This document shows, piece after piece, positions 35,110 through 45,184 of a DNA stretch of 64,000 nucleotides. Origin of the DNA: Liolophura sinensis (lineage: Eukaryota; Mollusca; Polyplacophora; Chitonida; Chitonidae). Below the pieces are notes generated by a model that saw only the letters and a program-made list of their open reading frames with translations, was not told where the DNA came from and made no database searches. The stretch lies in the NCBI RefSeq assembly GCF_032854445.1, contig NC_088301.1, positions 21,385,808 through 21,449,807 of the forward strand, given 5' to 3'. The translations under genes were made by a program, and so were the position numbers. How positions within the stretch are numbered: the first letter of the stretch is position 1; every line of letters starts with the position of its first letter.

Positions 35110-36295
35110 AGCATGATTATTCACCAGAGCCTAATTATTAGAATAAGTATTGGCTAAAACTGGTATCAAGTCTTATTATATATTCTTCCAAAGCCAAAGT
35201 ATAAAACTATAACAGCGGCCGATTTAGTTTGTATCTAATATACTGATAAGCAATTATTTCTTGGGCTCAGTACAAAGCTGAAGACTTGAAGCTTGAAGTC
35301 TTGAGAAAGTTCTGAACAATCGGGCTTAATGTTTTTAAATTATACACAGAATCAGACTTAAGAATAATGGTAGACACATAAACAAATGAAGTCCTGAAAA
35401 AAAAAAATAACTTGAGATATTTCCAAACCAATACTGTTCAAAATTTTATCCCAACCCCGCTAATTCTTGTCCACCAGAAAATCATTCTATGCGGTAAATA
35501 TGCGGTAAAATGACTAAGTTTACCTTGCATGAACTACAACTTCATCTTTCCTATGAACAGACTTAAAGCCCATATTTCCAACAGTTGTGACATCCCGCAA
35601 ATAGACCTGCAATTTCTTCTTGTGGTCAGGCCCTCATTTAGTGAATGCTAACAGACCAGCAGACCAACCCAAATAATACCCAGATATACAGGTAGAGTGA
35701 CTTATACAAGCTGCTTGTGGCAGCTGAACACTCAAAATTAATATCTTCACAAGAATGTACATGTACAATTGTGTGATGTATGTTTTCTCCACTGCAAGGT
35801 TTAATGCACACGTACATGTATAAAGGGGAGAAACTCTACCAAACTGGTTAAATCTTTCATAGCAAAATTATTCAGCATTGTCAGCAGCAATAACACATAT
35901 TCTTCCTTTAGGGAATAACTTTTTTTGCTATATCTACATGTACGATGCCAGTGGTATTAGATGAAAAATGTAAAGCATGTAAACCAGTATTTATTTCAAT
36001 GAAACAGCTGACAGAGCTGTGTATTCTGGTAACAATTACAAAGTTAACGGGTAAATGTCAGTTGTATGGTGGTTATTAGGTAAACTCATAACTCATCTCT
36101 TTGCATGACAGATGACATTATATAATAATCCCTAACAGCATGGTCTCCCTAATTTGTTCACGGGCAAAACTAATGCTGGCAAAAACAACATGATCGGGTT
36201 CTATACTGGTTCATTCCAGTGCAAGTCACCTCTGAAATGGCAAAAGGTGCTTTCGTATATAGGTCGCTGATACAAAGCCCAATACGTATTAAATT
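35110..36295. other. AT-rich noncoding stretch, no gene seen
   Basis: Background with ACATGTAC words (35756-35764, 35813-35819). Nothing else was recognised. Confidence 0.45.
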
Positions 36296-36302
36296 TATGT
36301 TA

Positions 36303-36362
36303 TGTATTTATTTATTATTCAATTATGGTTTAACCTCATTCTCGAGAATTGTTCACTTATGT
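36303..36362 (-). repeat. possible highly diverged SINE family A end
   Basis: ATTTATTTATTATTCAATTA, then TGGTTTAACCTC, then CGAGAATTGTTCACTTAT, parallels the SINE A 3' end at most positions, with mismatches concentrated at CpG-derived sites. It is too short and diverged for certainty. Confidence 0.4.
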
Positions 36363-36617
36363 GCTAAATGTAAGGTTTAATTCTGAGTAATTCAAATTTT
36401 GCTCTTCTTGGAATAAAACTAAACATGTACTTTCACCAGCAGAACTTCACCAAAGCCCTAGTCTTCATATGAGTTTTTGTATTTTAATTTTTTGTGTTTA
36501 TTGTTTTCTTTCTTTTTTTCTCTGTTAATGTACACATATTTGTTATCACTCTGTCTTGTGTGATTCTGGGAGGAGAACAGATTGCTTTCAATACTACATG
36601 GCAGATTTGAGAAGAAT

Positions 36618-36722
36618 CAGCTTTCAAAAGCCAACAAAGCAAAAGCACTAATCAGATTTCAAAAGCCAACAAAGCAAATGCACTAATCAGATTTCAAAAG
36701 CCAACAAAGCAAAAGCACTAAA
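36618..36722. repeat. three-copy 35-bp tandem repeat
   Basis: The unit, beginning CAGATTTCAAAAGCCAAC and ending AAGCACTAAT, occurs three times in register at 36618, 36653 and 36688. The copies differ at only one or two positions, and a smaller AAAGCACTA duplication lies at the 3' edge. The high identity implies a recent or homogenised minisatellite. Confidence 0.95.
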
Positions 36723-36729
36723 AGCACTA

Positions 36730-38105
36730 TCCCCAACAACTACAAGGAGAACATGTAAGAAACTGGTAAGATTGCACAAGGATAAGCTTTTTTAATTATC
36801 ATAAGAATGCAATAAACTAATTAAATCAATTTTAGAGATAATTTGTTCATGACTGAAGAAATTGTTTTCTCTCATTCTCAGAGTTTTGTCTCATCCTGCT
36901 GATGACAGAAAAAGTATTTTGAGGTTTGATTGGATTGCATAATGATATCTAAAGCACCAGGCCTTGAAGTCTTGAAGCAATCTTTTACATAAGTCCAAAT
37001 TTTGAATATCTTTAAAAATGTTGTTTCTTATGTTATAAGGTCAAAATTTTGCTTGACAACATAAATTTTTGTTTTGTAAAACAAATTTCAGCGAAAACAA
37101 CAAAAAAGAAAATATCAAATTTAATAAATGAAATTCTGACTGAAGTCTAAGATTGCTTCATGATCCCAGGGCCTGATCTAACATTTTAATATTTTATTAT
37201 TATAATATATTACATTTATTTACCTCTAAAAGTGTACTTTTTTTTTCAAATTTTAGGGCAAATGCAATATACCTATATACAATATAAATATAGGTCAGCA
37301 TTTTAGTATCAGGTATTCTTGAAATATTTTATCGATGCCAATAAAAGGGATGGATTATGCATGAATTTTCTTTCTTTGGTTGGTATTATTGTTTTTTGTT
37401 TTTTTTTAAGTCAGTTTTGACATTATTTTTTGTGTCATATTTTACCCATGTCTTCATAAAACAGATGTGCTGATCTGTATTTTGTGCTGACTCACATGAA
37501 TATCCGGCCAAAGACACCAGACGCCATGCAGACAAATTTATCCAGCCTGGAATAATAGTATGTGTGTGAAGCTTCACTTAGCCTAAAAGTGTATCTCAAC
37601 TGGCAGACACGTACCCGACAGCAGTCCAGTCAGTTAGACAACCATCCATCACTATACTTACTGTACATGTAAATCACCAATTGATCTAAAGTGGTTACTA
37701 GCTATTTTATTAAAGTAAGGAACTGATACCTCTATGAAAAATACCATTAGACATCTGCTTCTGAATGACCAAAAAAAAGCTCATTTGTTCTATGCAAGTT
37801 TAAGATACTGTAAAGATCTGTGTTAAACTGCGAGGCGCAAAGGCTTCAACAGAAATATTCAATATTCTGAAACCAAATTCCAGAAAGCTAACAGGGATGT
37901 TAATATCTTGTAAAACTGCCAGCAGAAAACATTCTTTGATCAGTGTGTTTTACTCAATTACAATGTATGTATTTGTACAATGTCCACAACTGTATCAAAT
38001 AACCAGAACATCCAGTATCTATCCCATCAAAAGCAACTTTCATAATCAGTTTTTTGTTGGCACAATAAGAACCCATGGAAAACAAATGGGCCTAATACAG
38101 TCAAA
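36730..38105. other. AT-rich noncoding stretch, no gene seen
   Basis: T-runs are frequent and open frames are AT-driven. Nothing was recognised. Confidence 0.45.
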
Positions 38106-38109
38106 TTGA

Positions 38110-38500
38110 TTATTAAAAGCTGATAAAGTGTCACATGAGCTGTCCTTGATTGGCACAAAGATGAATATGTGTCAGGGATTTGGGGGTTTCCTATGAGGTT
38201 GGCAGTGGCCAGAGGATTGGTGGCTTTACGGATTGGATCGTAATCCCTAACAGCTCAGCTTACAGTCTATGTATGACCCAGAATTATTCTGCCTGGTCTC
38301 TAAATACAACAGACAAGAAATTGTCGCCCATTTACACAATAACAAAGATCAGAAGAAATGATCTGGAAGGCCACTCAGCAGGTAGAGAGACAGTAAAGGC
38401 AGAAAGTACAGCCAGTCAGTGAGCCTGACAGTCGCGCAAATATCCCTAACACAAAGCCGTGAGGATAGACAAAAAAACAGAAGTGAATTCACAGCAGAAA
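38110..38500. promoter_or_regulatory. candidate cis-regulatory island
   Basis: A complex, repeat-free block includes CCTTGATTGGCAC (CCAAT/PBX-like), ACGGATTGGATCG and GTAATCCC (Otx-type). The 80-codon plus-strand frame at 38180 starts in sequence with no promoter or splice support. Confidence 0.22.
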
Positions 38501-38569
38501 AATGAGTGTGCCAGAAATTCTTTGATCTGTCTAGAGTTTTTGATAGAATGTCATGGTGTTTAATTTGTA

Positions 38570-38772
38570 TGTAGGACTAGGCAAACCAAACAGCTGTAGG
38601 AGGGCAGTAGTTTGACCTGTCACTATTCACGCCTGTCATAACCCAGCCAAACCAAGTGTGAGAGTGAATGCATTATCAGCCCTCCTCAGACAATACTGCT
38701 GCAAAAATATTCCAGTCGGGAGTCAGACTTGAGATCTCCTAGAGGCGACTCTATTAGCTTTCCAGCTAAGAC
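38570..38772 (-). repeat. possible tRNA-derived SINE, third family
   Basis: On the minus strand the segment begins near CTTAGCTGGAAAGC, a good match to the pol III A box (at 38758-38768). It continues to AAGTCTGACTCC, a fair B-box match (38719-38729), at tRNA-like spacing, followed by about 150 bases of unrelated body. No clear tail or target-site duplication was found, so it may be an old copy. Confidence 0.35.
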
Positions 38773-38779
38773 AATATTT

Positions 38780-39250
38780 ATTCCTGCTCTTGTACTTTCT
38801 AACTGGTGGGGTGCAGGGCATGTCCATCCCCTCCAGTATACAGCCATGCACCAGCCACTAAACTGTCATTACCCCTCTTCAATACCAAGCTTACAATGAG
38901 AGGGACCTCGGTCTGTGTGTATTACCTCTTAGTTGGCCAGTACCAATATTTGGCCAGTAGCTCACTGGAGCCCTATGATAAATGAGAAGGTGGGGACATT
39001 GGCTGCCAGCATACAAAAAAAAGGCTGCAAAATCCTTGCCTGTACCTGTCCTTAACAATAGCTTAACACCATTCAGAACACTCCACAGCCCACCGATAGT
39101 ACAAATCTATCATACCATTTATCACTGGATTCAATGAGTGGATCCACACGCCTTGTTGTGTAAACCATCTGTGGTGGGATCTGGTTAGTGAACTGTGACC
39201 ATTTCCCTCTTCAAGCGTCATAACTTCTTCAGCGAATTTCTCAAGCAAAA
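38780..39250. other. GC-richer stretch, no gene established
   Basis: The sequence has complex composition. The 76-codon minus-strand frame 39063-39293 has protein-like composition (for example LLEKFAEEVMTLEEG) but no recognised domain, and it overlaps the alternative exon at 39258-39334 in another frame. Confidence 0.25.
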
Positions 39251-39257
39251 TACTTAC

Positions 39258-39334
39258 ATATCCATCATCTTGTCTGGAATATCGTGGCCACATAAAAGAC
39301 TATGGAGCCTAACGACTATTGACGATTCTACTCC
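39258..39334 (-). CDS. candidate internal exon, family not recognised
   Basis: On the minus strand an acceptor-like CCATAAATCTTGAG precedes 25 open codons plus two bases, ending at a consensus donor, GGATAT/GTAAGT. The peptide includes GVESSIVVRLHSLLCGHD. Start phase 0 and end phase 2 are not compatible with direct splicing to the candidate at 30182. An overlapping longer frame reads through the donor, so the exon call is uncertain. Confidence 0.2.
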
Positions 39335-39339
39335 CTCAA

Positions 39340-39838
39340 GATTTATGGAGAGTTGTCAAATGAAGGAAATATAATTGTCCCTTTAGATGAGATTGTTATT
39401 CTTCAAGTGAGCCAGTTTTCTCTTCTATGGACATCAAGTGTAAGAAAACTCAATCATTTCTCTTCAAATGTCGCCATATGGGCCCCTCTGACAAATATCT
39501 TCCATTTCAATAGTCTAACCTAGAAATACGAACAGCCATCTAATCTAATCAGAATACAAATATTCAGTATGAAAACTGCTTTTAAATACTGCATCAAACA
39601 CCTGTTTTAACAAATCATAAAAACTTAACTTAAAATTTCCCTGATTCTTCCACAGTGTTACTTTGGAATATAATCACTTACTTTAATTATGTAAGTTGAA
39701 TTAAACACGAGTCAAATGAAGCCCTTCAAAATGAAATAGAGGCAGAGAATATTTGCATAAGTATTTTCAAATGAAAAAAATATATCATCACAACTTCCTA
39801 GAATGAAATTATTAAATTGATGGGTGACAAGTAATTAT
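39340..39838. other. AT-rich noncoding stretch, no gene seen
   Basis: Nothing was recognised. Confidence 0.45.
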
Positions 39839-39850
39839 TAATTTATTTAA

Positions 39851-40004
39851 GTCGGCCGTACGTGGGAAGGTCTGCGGCAACCTGTGGATGGTCGTGAGTT
39901 TCCAACAGGCTGTGCCTCATTTCCACCCACCATAATGCTGGCCGCCGTCATATAAGTGAAATATTCTTGAGTACGGCGTAAAACACCAATCAAATAAATA
40001 AATA
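39851..40004 (+). repeat. SINE family A, 5'-truncated copy with TSD
   Basis: Begins at GTCGGCCGTACGTGGGAAGG and runs through ACCATAATGCTGGCCGCC and GTACGGCGTAAAACACCAAT to an AAAT tail. The 11-base word AATTTATTTAA flanks it at 39840-39850 and 40005-40015. This shows insertion by target-primed reverse transcription that stopped before copying the tRNA-like head. It is one of the least diverged copies here. Confidence 0.92.
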
Positions 40005-40089
40005 AATTTATTTAAATCACCAACTTGACAGGCATTTCATCATCCAATGAACATATTTTCAGATATGACAAAAAGGTTGATCTTCAGAA

Positions 40090-40635
40090 TTAAAACAAAT
40101 GACAAAAAAATTCCCAGGTGCATAATAGCGTAAATAACAAATATTTTAAAACAGCGTAAAATTTGACAAAATTTTGCCATAGAAAAAGTGTATGAACAGT
40201 CTTGTTAAAGCTGGAGCCAGAAATAATAAACAACTTTGAAGAACTATAGAATCTGGAGCAAAGACAGTCCTTATGCCTTTGAGTAACTAGGGGCAATGTG
40301 CCATAGAAGGACTTCAAAGTAAATTTCCCAGAAATCACAGGAGCAGACAACAGGATGTTACTGGAGGGCTTCTGTGTGGGCTCTGTGTTTCTTTTTTTCT
40401 GCCAGCACTGTGGCGACCAGCATGTCTCTGATGTATGACACAACATTTTCACGCCCGCCATCCAGGAGCAGAGCATATCCCCAGCGCCCGACTTTGCCCT
40501 GCTCGGCTTACTGCTAACCCGATCAGGGCTCTCCACTGATTGAATTGCTCGCAATGATGTACGAGGCCAGTCAATTCTTTCAAACATATTTGTATACATA
40601 AATACACTTACATGTACATAATTCTCCTGTACCAT
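40090..40635 (-). CDS. longest ORF (181 codons), unassigned, probably not a gene
   Basis: The frame has no recognisable domain. Its N-terminal two thirds lie in a GC-richer block (40250-40620), and the rest is AT-rich and Phe/Leu-rich. No splice, promoter or polyadenylation context makes it convincing, and at 64 kb a frame of this size can occur by chance. A regulatory island or old pseudogene in the GC-richer part is equally possible. Confidence 0.12.
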   Translation of the reverse strand: MVQENYVHVSVFMYTNMFERIDWPRTSLRAIQSVESPDRVSSKPSRAKSGAGDMLCSWMAGVKMLCHTSETCWSPQCWQKKRNTEPTQKPSSNILLSAPVISGKFTLKSFYGTLPLVTQRHKDCLCSRFYSSSKLFIISGSSFNKTVHTLFLWQNFVKFYAVLKYLLFTLLCTWEFFCHLF

Positions 40636-40698
40636 TCTCCTGTAAAATGCATCTCACAAAAACAGAAAAGAAAAAAATCATCACAGCCATACTCATTT

Positions 40699-40763
40699 GT
40701 TTTTTTTTTTAAAAGGGGGGGGGGGGGGGATTGGATTTTTTTTTAAAAGGGGGGGGGATTGGA
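40699..40763. repeat. duplicated T-run/AAAA/G-run/ATTGGA unit
   Basis: The unit T-run, AAAA, G-run, ATTGGA occurs twice in tandem. The G-run is 15 bases in the first copy (40715-40729) and 9 in the second (40749-40757). The pattern suggests slippage followed by duplication; the homopolymer lengths may partly be sequencing or assembly error. Confidence 0.85.
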
Positions 40764-40769
40764 GGCATT

Positions 40770-41840
40770 TGTTATCTCATTTCTTTTCTTTTTTTTCAAG
40801 ATAATTTCTGTATGCTGGTTCATACAGCAAGGGAGAAACTTGAACAGGACAATACATGTACTAATAAAAATTATAAACTTTTGAACTCACATATGTAGGT
40901 TCAAAACGTCTCTTGGGTATTCTTTAACTACACTTGATGAAAATATCATGCATATTTATCAAAGAGAGAGAGCATACATTTTAAGTTGTGCGTCTTAGAA
41001 ACATTCTGAATTTAGGGCAATTTCCTGTATAAGGTGTGAAACTGCCAGGTAAATGTAAACAATGTTACTCTTCATACAGCCCAAAAAATGTACTGAATGT
41101 TACCAAATGTTGTTTGAAATAAAATCTAAGAAAATATGTTATATACACTTTTGATTTCTACCCAAACAAAGATCCACTGTTCAGCAGAGATCTCTGTAAA
41201 CCAACATGTGAAACTCGTGGAGCTACCTGTACATGTACAAACTTCACGTATGCATACAAGCACTTCAATACTACACAGGAGCACACTGCTCTGACTGGAA
41301 AGCCATAGAAACTTCTGCAGATCTGGACCAAACCTTGATCAGTAAATCTTAAAAAAAATACTAAATACAGTACTGTCAGGGGAAAAAAGTTAAGGAGCCA
41401 AGACGTCAGACCTTGTCACAAAGTAGGCCTAACTGCCACCAGTCTCTCACAAACTGAAGCGGACTTCTTACAGAGAGAATTAAGCCTTGTCTGCAAATGT
41501 GGTAATTACAAATGATTAACGAGTAGACAAATTTATTCCAGCGCTATCTCACAAACTGACCACTTACCTCCTTACATAATTACAGTATAACGAGGCCTTG
41601 TCCTTCCTCAAGTTTACATTAGGACATTAGACACACTACAACTTAATACATCTCGTTAAAGAGCCTTTGGCATTAATAAACATAACAAGTTAGTTGCATA
41701 AGATTAAGAAATTACACGAAACATTACTCCATCCAAAAATGAGACATGCTTTTTCTTCATTATGTGTAACTTTGGATAAGACCCCTCATTCAAGTCATTC
41801 GTACCAGAATTGTATAAAGTGAATTAAATGGAAATGAGGG
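40770..41840. other. AT-rich noncoding stretch, no gene seen
   Basis: A short GA run lies near 40963-40971, with ACATGTAC words near 40852 and 41229. No gene or repeat family was recognised. Confidence 0.45.
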
Positions 41841-41855
41841 ATTAATATTTATTTA

Positions 41856-41990
41856 TTTATCTGACTGGTGTTTGACGCCTTACTCAAGAATATTTCACTT
41901 ATAGGACGTTAGAGCAAGGGGAAATCCACGACCATCCGCAGGTTGCTGCTAGACCTTCCCAAGGCCGGAGAGGAAGCCAGCATTAGCTAG
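41856..41990 (-). repeat. SINE family A, internally deleted copy with TSD
   Basis: Reads from the T-rich tail through GACTGGTGTTTGACGCC, ACCATCCGCAGGTTGCTG and GAGAGGAAGCCAGCATTAGC. The GACGGCGGCCAGCATTATGG segment of other copies is deleted. ATATTTATTTA flanks the element at 41845-41855 and 41991-42001, partly overlapping the tail. Confidence 0.88.
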
Positions 41991-42002
41991 ATATTTATTT
42001 AA

Positions 42003-42122
42003 TTTATTTATTTATTTATTTGATTGGTGTTTCACGCCAAGAATATTTCACTTTTACGACGGCCACCAGCATATGGTGCAAGGAAACCGGGCACAAACCC
42101 ACAACTATCCGCAGTTTGCGGT
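42003..42122 (-). repeat. SINE family A, second copy adjacent to the first
   Basis: T-rich tail, TTGATTGGTGTTTCACGCC, then CAAGAATATTTCACTTTTAC and ACAACTATCCGCAGTTTGCG. It is truncated at the 5' side and lies head-to-tail with the copy at 41856, separated by about 12 bases. The second insertion probably used the T-rich sequence near the first as its target. Confidence 0.88.
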
Positions 42123-42129
42123 TTAATAA

Positions 42130-45045
42130 GAAGCTACATGTATCATTACTGGAATGAAAATAAAATATAACTTTAACAACATAATTCAATATTTGCACAA
42201 CAGATTTTTTTTCTGAAAAAATACATGGTAGGCATCTAACATTAAAATAGGTTTTAACCGATGACCATTAAGTGACTGCACATCTAGCACACTAAAAGCC
42301 AGACGGCTGGAATCAATTTGAAAGTTCTTCAGGGCAAACATAACCTCATTGTAAACCGTCTAAGTTCCTAATGAAAACTGTAGACAACATATATAAATCA
42401 CCTAAGTTAAGCTTTATCAAAATTTTTCACACATTGTTCCACTTGAATGTGATTTTGGTTGCTTAACAGCTGTAGGGGAGCTTCTGTGCAGAGTTTTATG
42501 TTGATCTAGAGTTATCTACCGCCCCAACGATGGGTCGTGAAATCCTAGTTTGTTTTATCTTCACCATGTCTCGCCCACATAACTTACTCATTCTTCAAAC
42601 AATTACTCTGGAAACGTTAACAAAAGCCCCGGGCACTCAGCAGCCACTCATGTAACAGCTCTTCTAAGAGTCATAGATTGTTTGACTAATCACATGATTG
42701 AGTGGGTAATAATTTATCCCACTGCATCTAGTTTTACATTCAACAGAACAAACTCCTGAACTTATACGAAAATCATGTGTTTTAATTTTGGGACCCAGTA
42801 ACTAAAGCCATAAAGTAAGTCAGAGTGGTTTTACCAGACTGCAACATGTACATGCTTCTAATGATCCCTTATAAAAGGAGTTTGTGTGACAAACATTAAA
42901 GTGACAGCCTAGAGATTTGAACTGCTACCCAATAACTGACGGTTTAATTCTATGCCAGAAACTGAAACCTACAAAGTGTGAAATCTTTTGACACATCACA
43001 TCTGAATAATTCATATATAAATAAATACATTTCAAATTCACGTTTCTAACATACAGTGCTAAAAAAAATCCTCTTGTTAATGTTAGGTTTTGCCCACTGG
43101 GGGTGGGGGAATCCTAGAAGAGAAATTTATGTTTCCAGCTAGGTGCAAAATTACTAAATGCAAGAAAATCATTGCCCACCTTTCTTCAAATGAATGCAAA
43201 AATTACCTATTAATTGCTTGATGCAAATTGGTCACATCATAAAAACAAATAAAACTTAGCTTCATTTAATAACCTGAAACAAAACTATAATAATTAAAAT
43301 GAGTAATAGCTAAAATGTCACACAATGCGATGGTGTTGAAAGACGAAAAATCCTGAACAAGTTACACTGATGATAAATTAACAACACCACTGGCACCTAT
43401 AAATAGAGTTTACATAGACACTAAAGAGAGACTGAAACTAATCTCTTACATCAAATAATCTAATGCCATGTGTGACAGGGGAACACACCATTAAGCAAAT
43501 CTTGGGAATCACTCCTAACACATCAAATAGCCCCACCATAATCACAGTATTGTCAGTTAGAAGTTTTCTGTATGCAGTCACGGGAGTGAAAAACGACTTG
43601 TGGTCATGCAACTGGAGCTACCACAATAGGGTTTGATAGTACAAAAGTGTCTGTGGGGGAAAATATGGCAAATTACTACAATAATGGCTGTTTTAATAGC
43701 AGCTACAGTTTGTGGTTTTTGAAGCCATGCGGCAGTAGCATACAGAACACACCAGCCCCACAACCCCCTTTACCTCCTCCTCGCTCATTCCCCCCCCCCC
43801 ATCCCCAGATCTAGGGAGTTGACAATTATCTGTTTTCAGATTACCCTATGAAGTATTTGGAGGGTATCTGGTCAGGTCATCGGGCAGACTTCTCTCCTGG
43901 ACACAGAGCCCCATCACACTGCAAACTTACTCAACAAAGGGTCACCTCAAATATTTCCTCCCTAACAATTAGGCCATTACGTTGAGAAAACACCTCAATC
44001 ACCGCAATCTAAAACTCAAATTTCACCACTGGAAGGTCACCTATGACCACAATTAGAGGCCTTATATTAATTGTACTATAGCTCAGATTAAATGTTTGAA
44101 AGCCAATTCCATGTGAACATTAGCCAGTTTTATCTTAAAATCACATTCACTGCTGGCCTAGATAAGTGCACATGACAGTCATGATCATATCCTCTTAATT
44201 AATTCACATGCCATGTTATGCAGTATATTATTCAAAAACTACCAAACTACCATAGCGTCATAGTTAAAAATCAAGCAATCCTTTATACCTAGAATGTACA
44301 TCCACAACGTAGCCAATAAAAAAAACACACTCTGAATGATATCTATGTTGACAAATATGAGGCTTAATTTTGTCAACTTTGTCTAGACAGAAAGAAACCG
44401 TAAGCAGAAGCCGTTTAAAATTATGATGATTAAATTTGATGATTTTCATTATAACACCAAAAGTCGTAACTATAATGAAAAAACACTGTACATAATTTTC
44501 AAGTTTGTGCCTGACATGATTGACAAATTTTTCAGGTAACCATATGATTCAAAAAAAGTTACAGTGTTTTTTACATGGAAGTTTTATCCTGTACAAAACA
44601 GGAGTACAACTGGGCGGAGGATGTTGTCCTTGTTCGGCAGGTCATTTCCAAGTTTGTGCAATCAGACAATGTCAACGTCTCAGAAATATAAATGGCAATG
44701 AAAAGTAAATGAAATAAAAAAATGAATACAACAGAATTTTTTTATATTTCTTAACGAATGACATGAAGGAAATTTAGACATACACTGTGGTTAATGACAC
44801 TGATCCTAAAACCGCAGCCTATGCTGGTGGTTCAGCGGGGTGGGGAAAACCGTAGGGGCAAAGTGTTTAAATGCAGCTGAGGGGATAAAGATTTATGAGA
44901 TAAAGTTAGCTTGCGCTCGCATGTCTGGCCACCATTCCTCACTACGATGGCTGCATCCTACTGCCTACGTGTTAGACGACTATTGTACAATCACGGCACA
45001 TGCACAACTGATTGAATTCTTCAACCACTAATAGTGGACAAAAAA
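42130..45045. other. long AT-rich stretch, no gene seen
   Basis: A run of 12 C lies near 43789-43800, with a small GC-richer patch at 43735-43960. Open frames reach only 63 codons. I see nothing that I can name. Confidence 0.45.
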
Positions 45046-45053
45046 CCCAACCC

Positions 45054-45178
45054 AGCCGAGCCAAAAGTGTTTTTGTGGCGGTCGGCTATAACACAAGCCG
45101 AGACGATACTAATAATCCCAGCCGACACATATATCTTGTCCATTGTAATCGAGCATATAGTCGGTAACAACCCTCGGC
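45054..45178. other. CpG-containing patch with repeated AGCCGA/TCGGCT words
   Basis: GCCGA or its complement TCGGC occurs five times (45055, 45082, 45097, 45121, 45174), plus a TCGGT at 45161, in both orientations within 125 bases. CpG is otherwise rare in the window. A clustered binding site or an old short repeat would explain it. No coding frame fits. Confidence 0.4.
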
Positions 45179-45184
45179 GACCCA

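Noticed and set aside
40090-40635. 181-codon minus-strand ORF as a real gene
   Set aside because: No domain, start context or splice support; the C-terminal third is AT-driven. Kept only as a very low-confidence entry.
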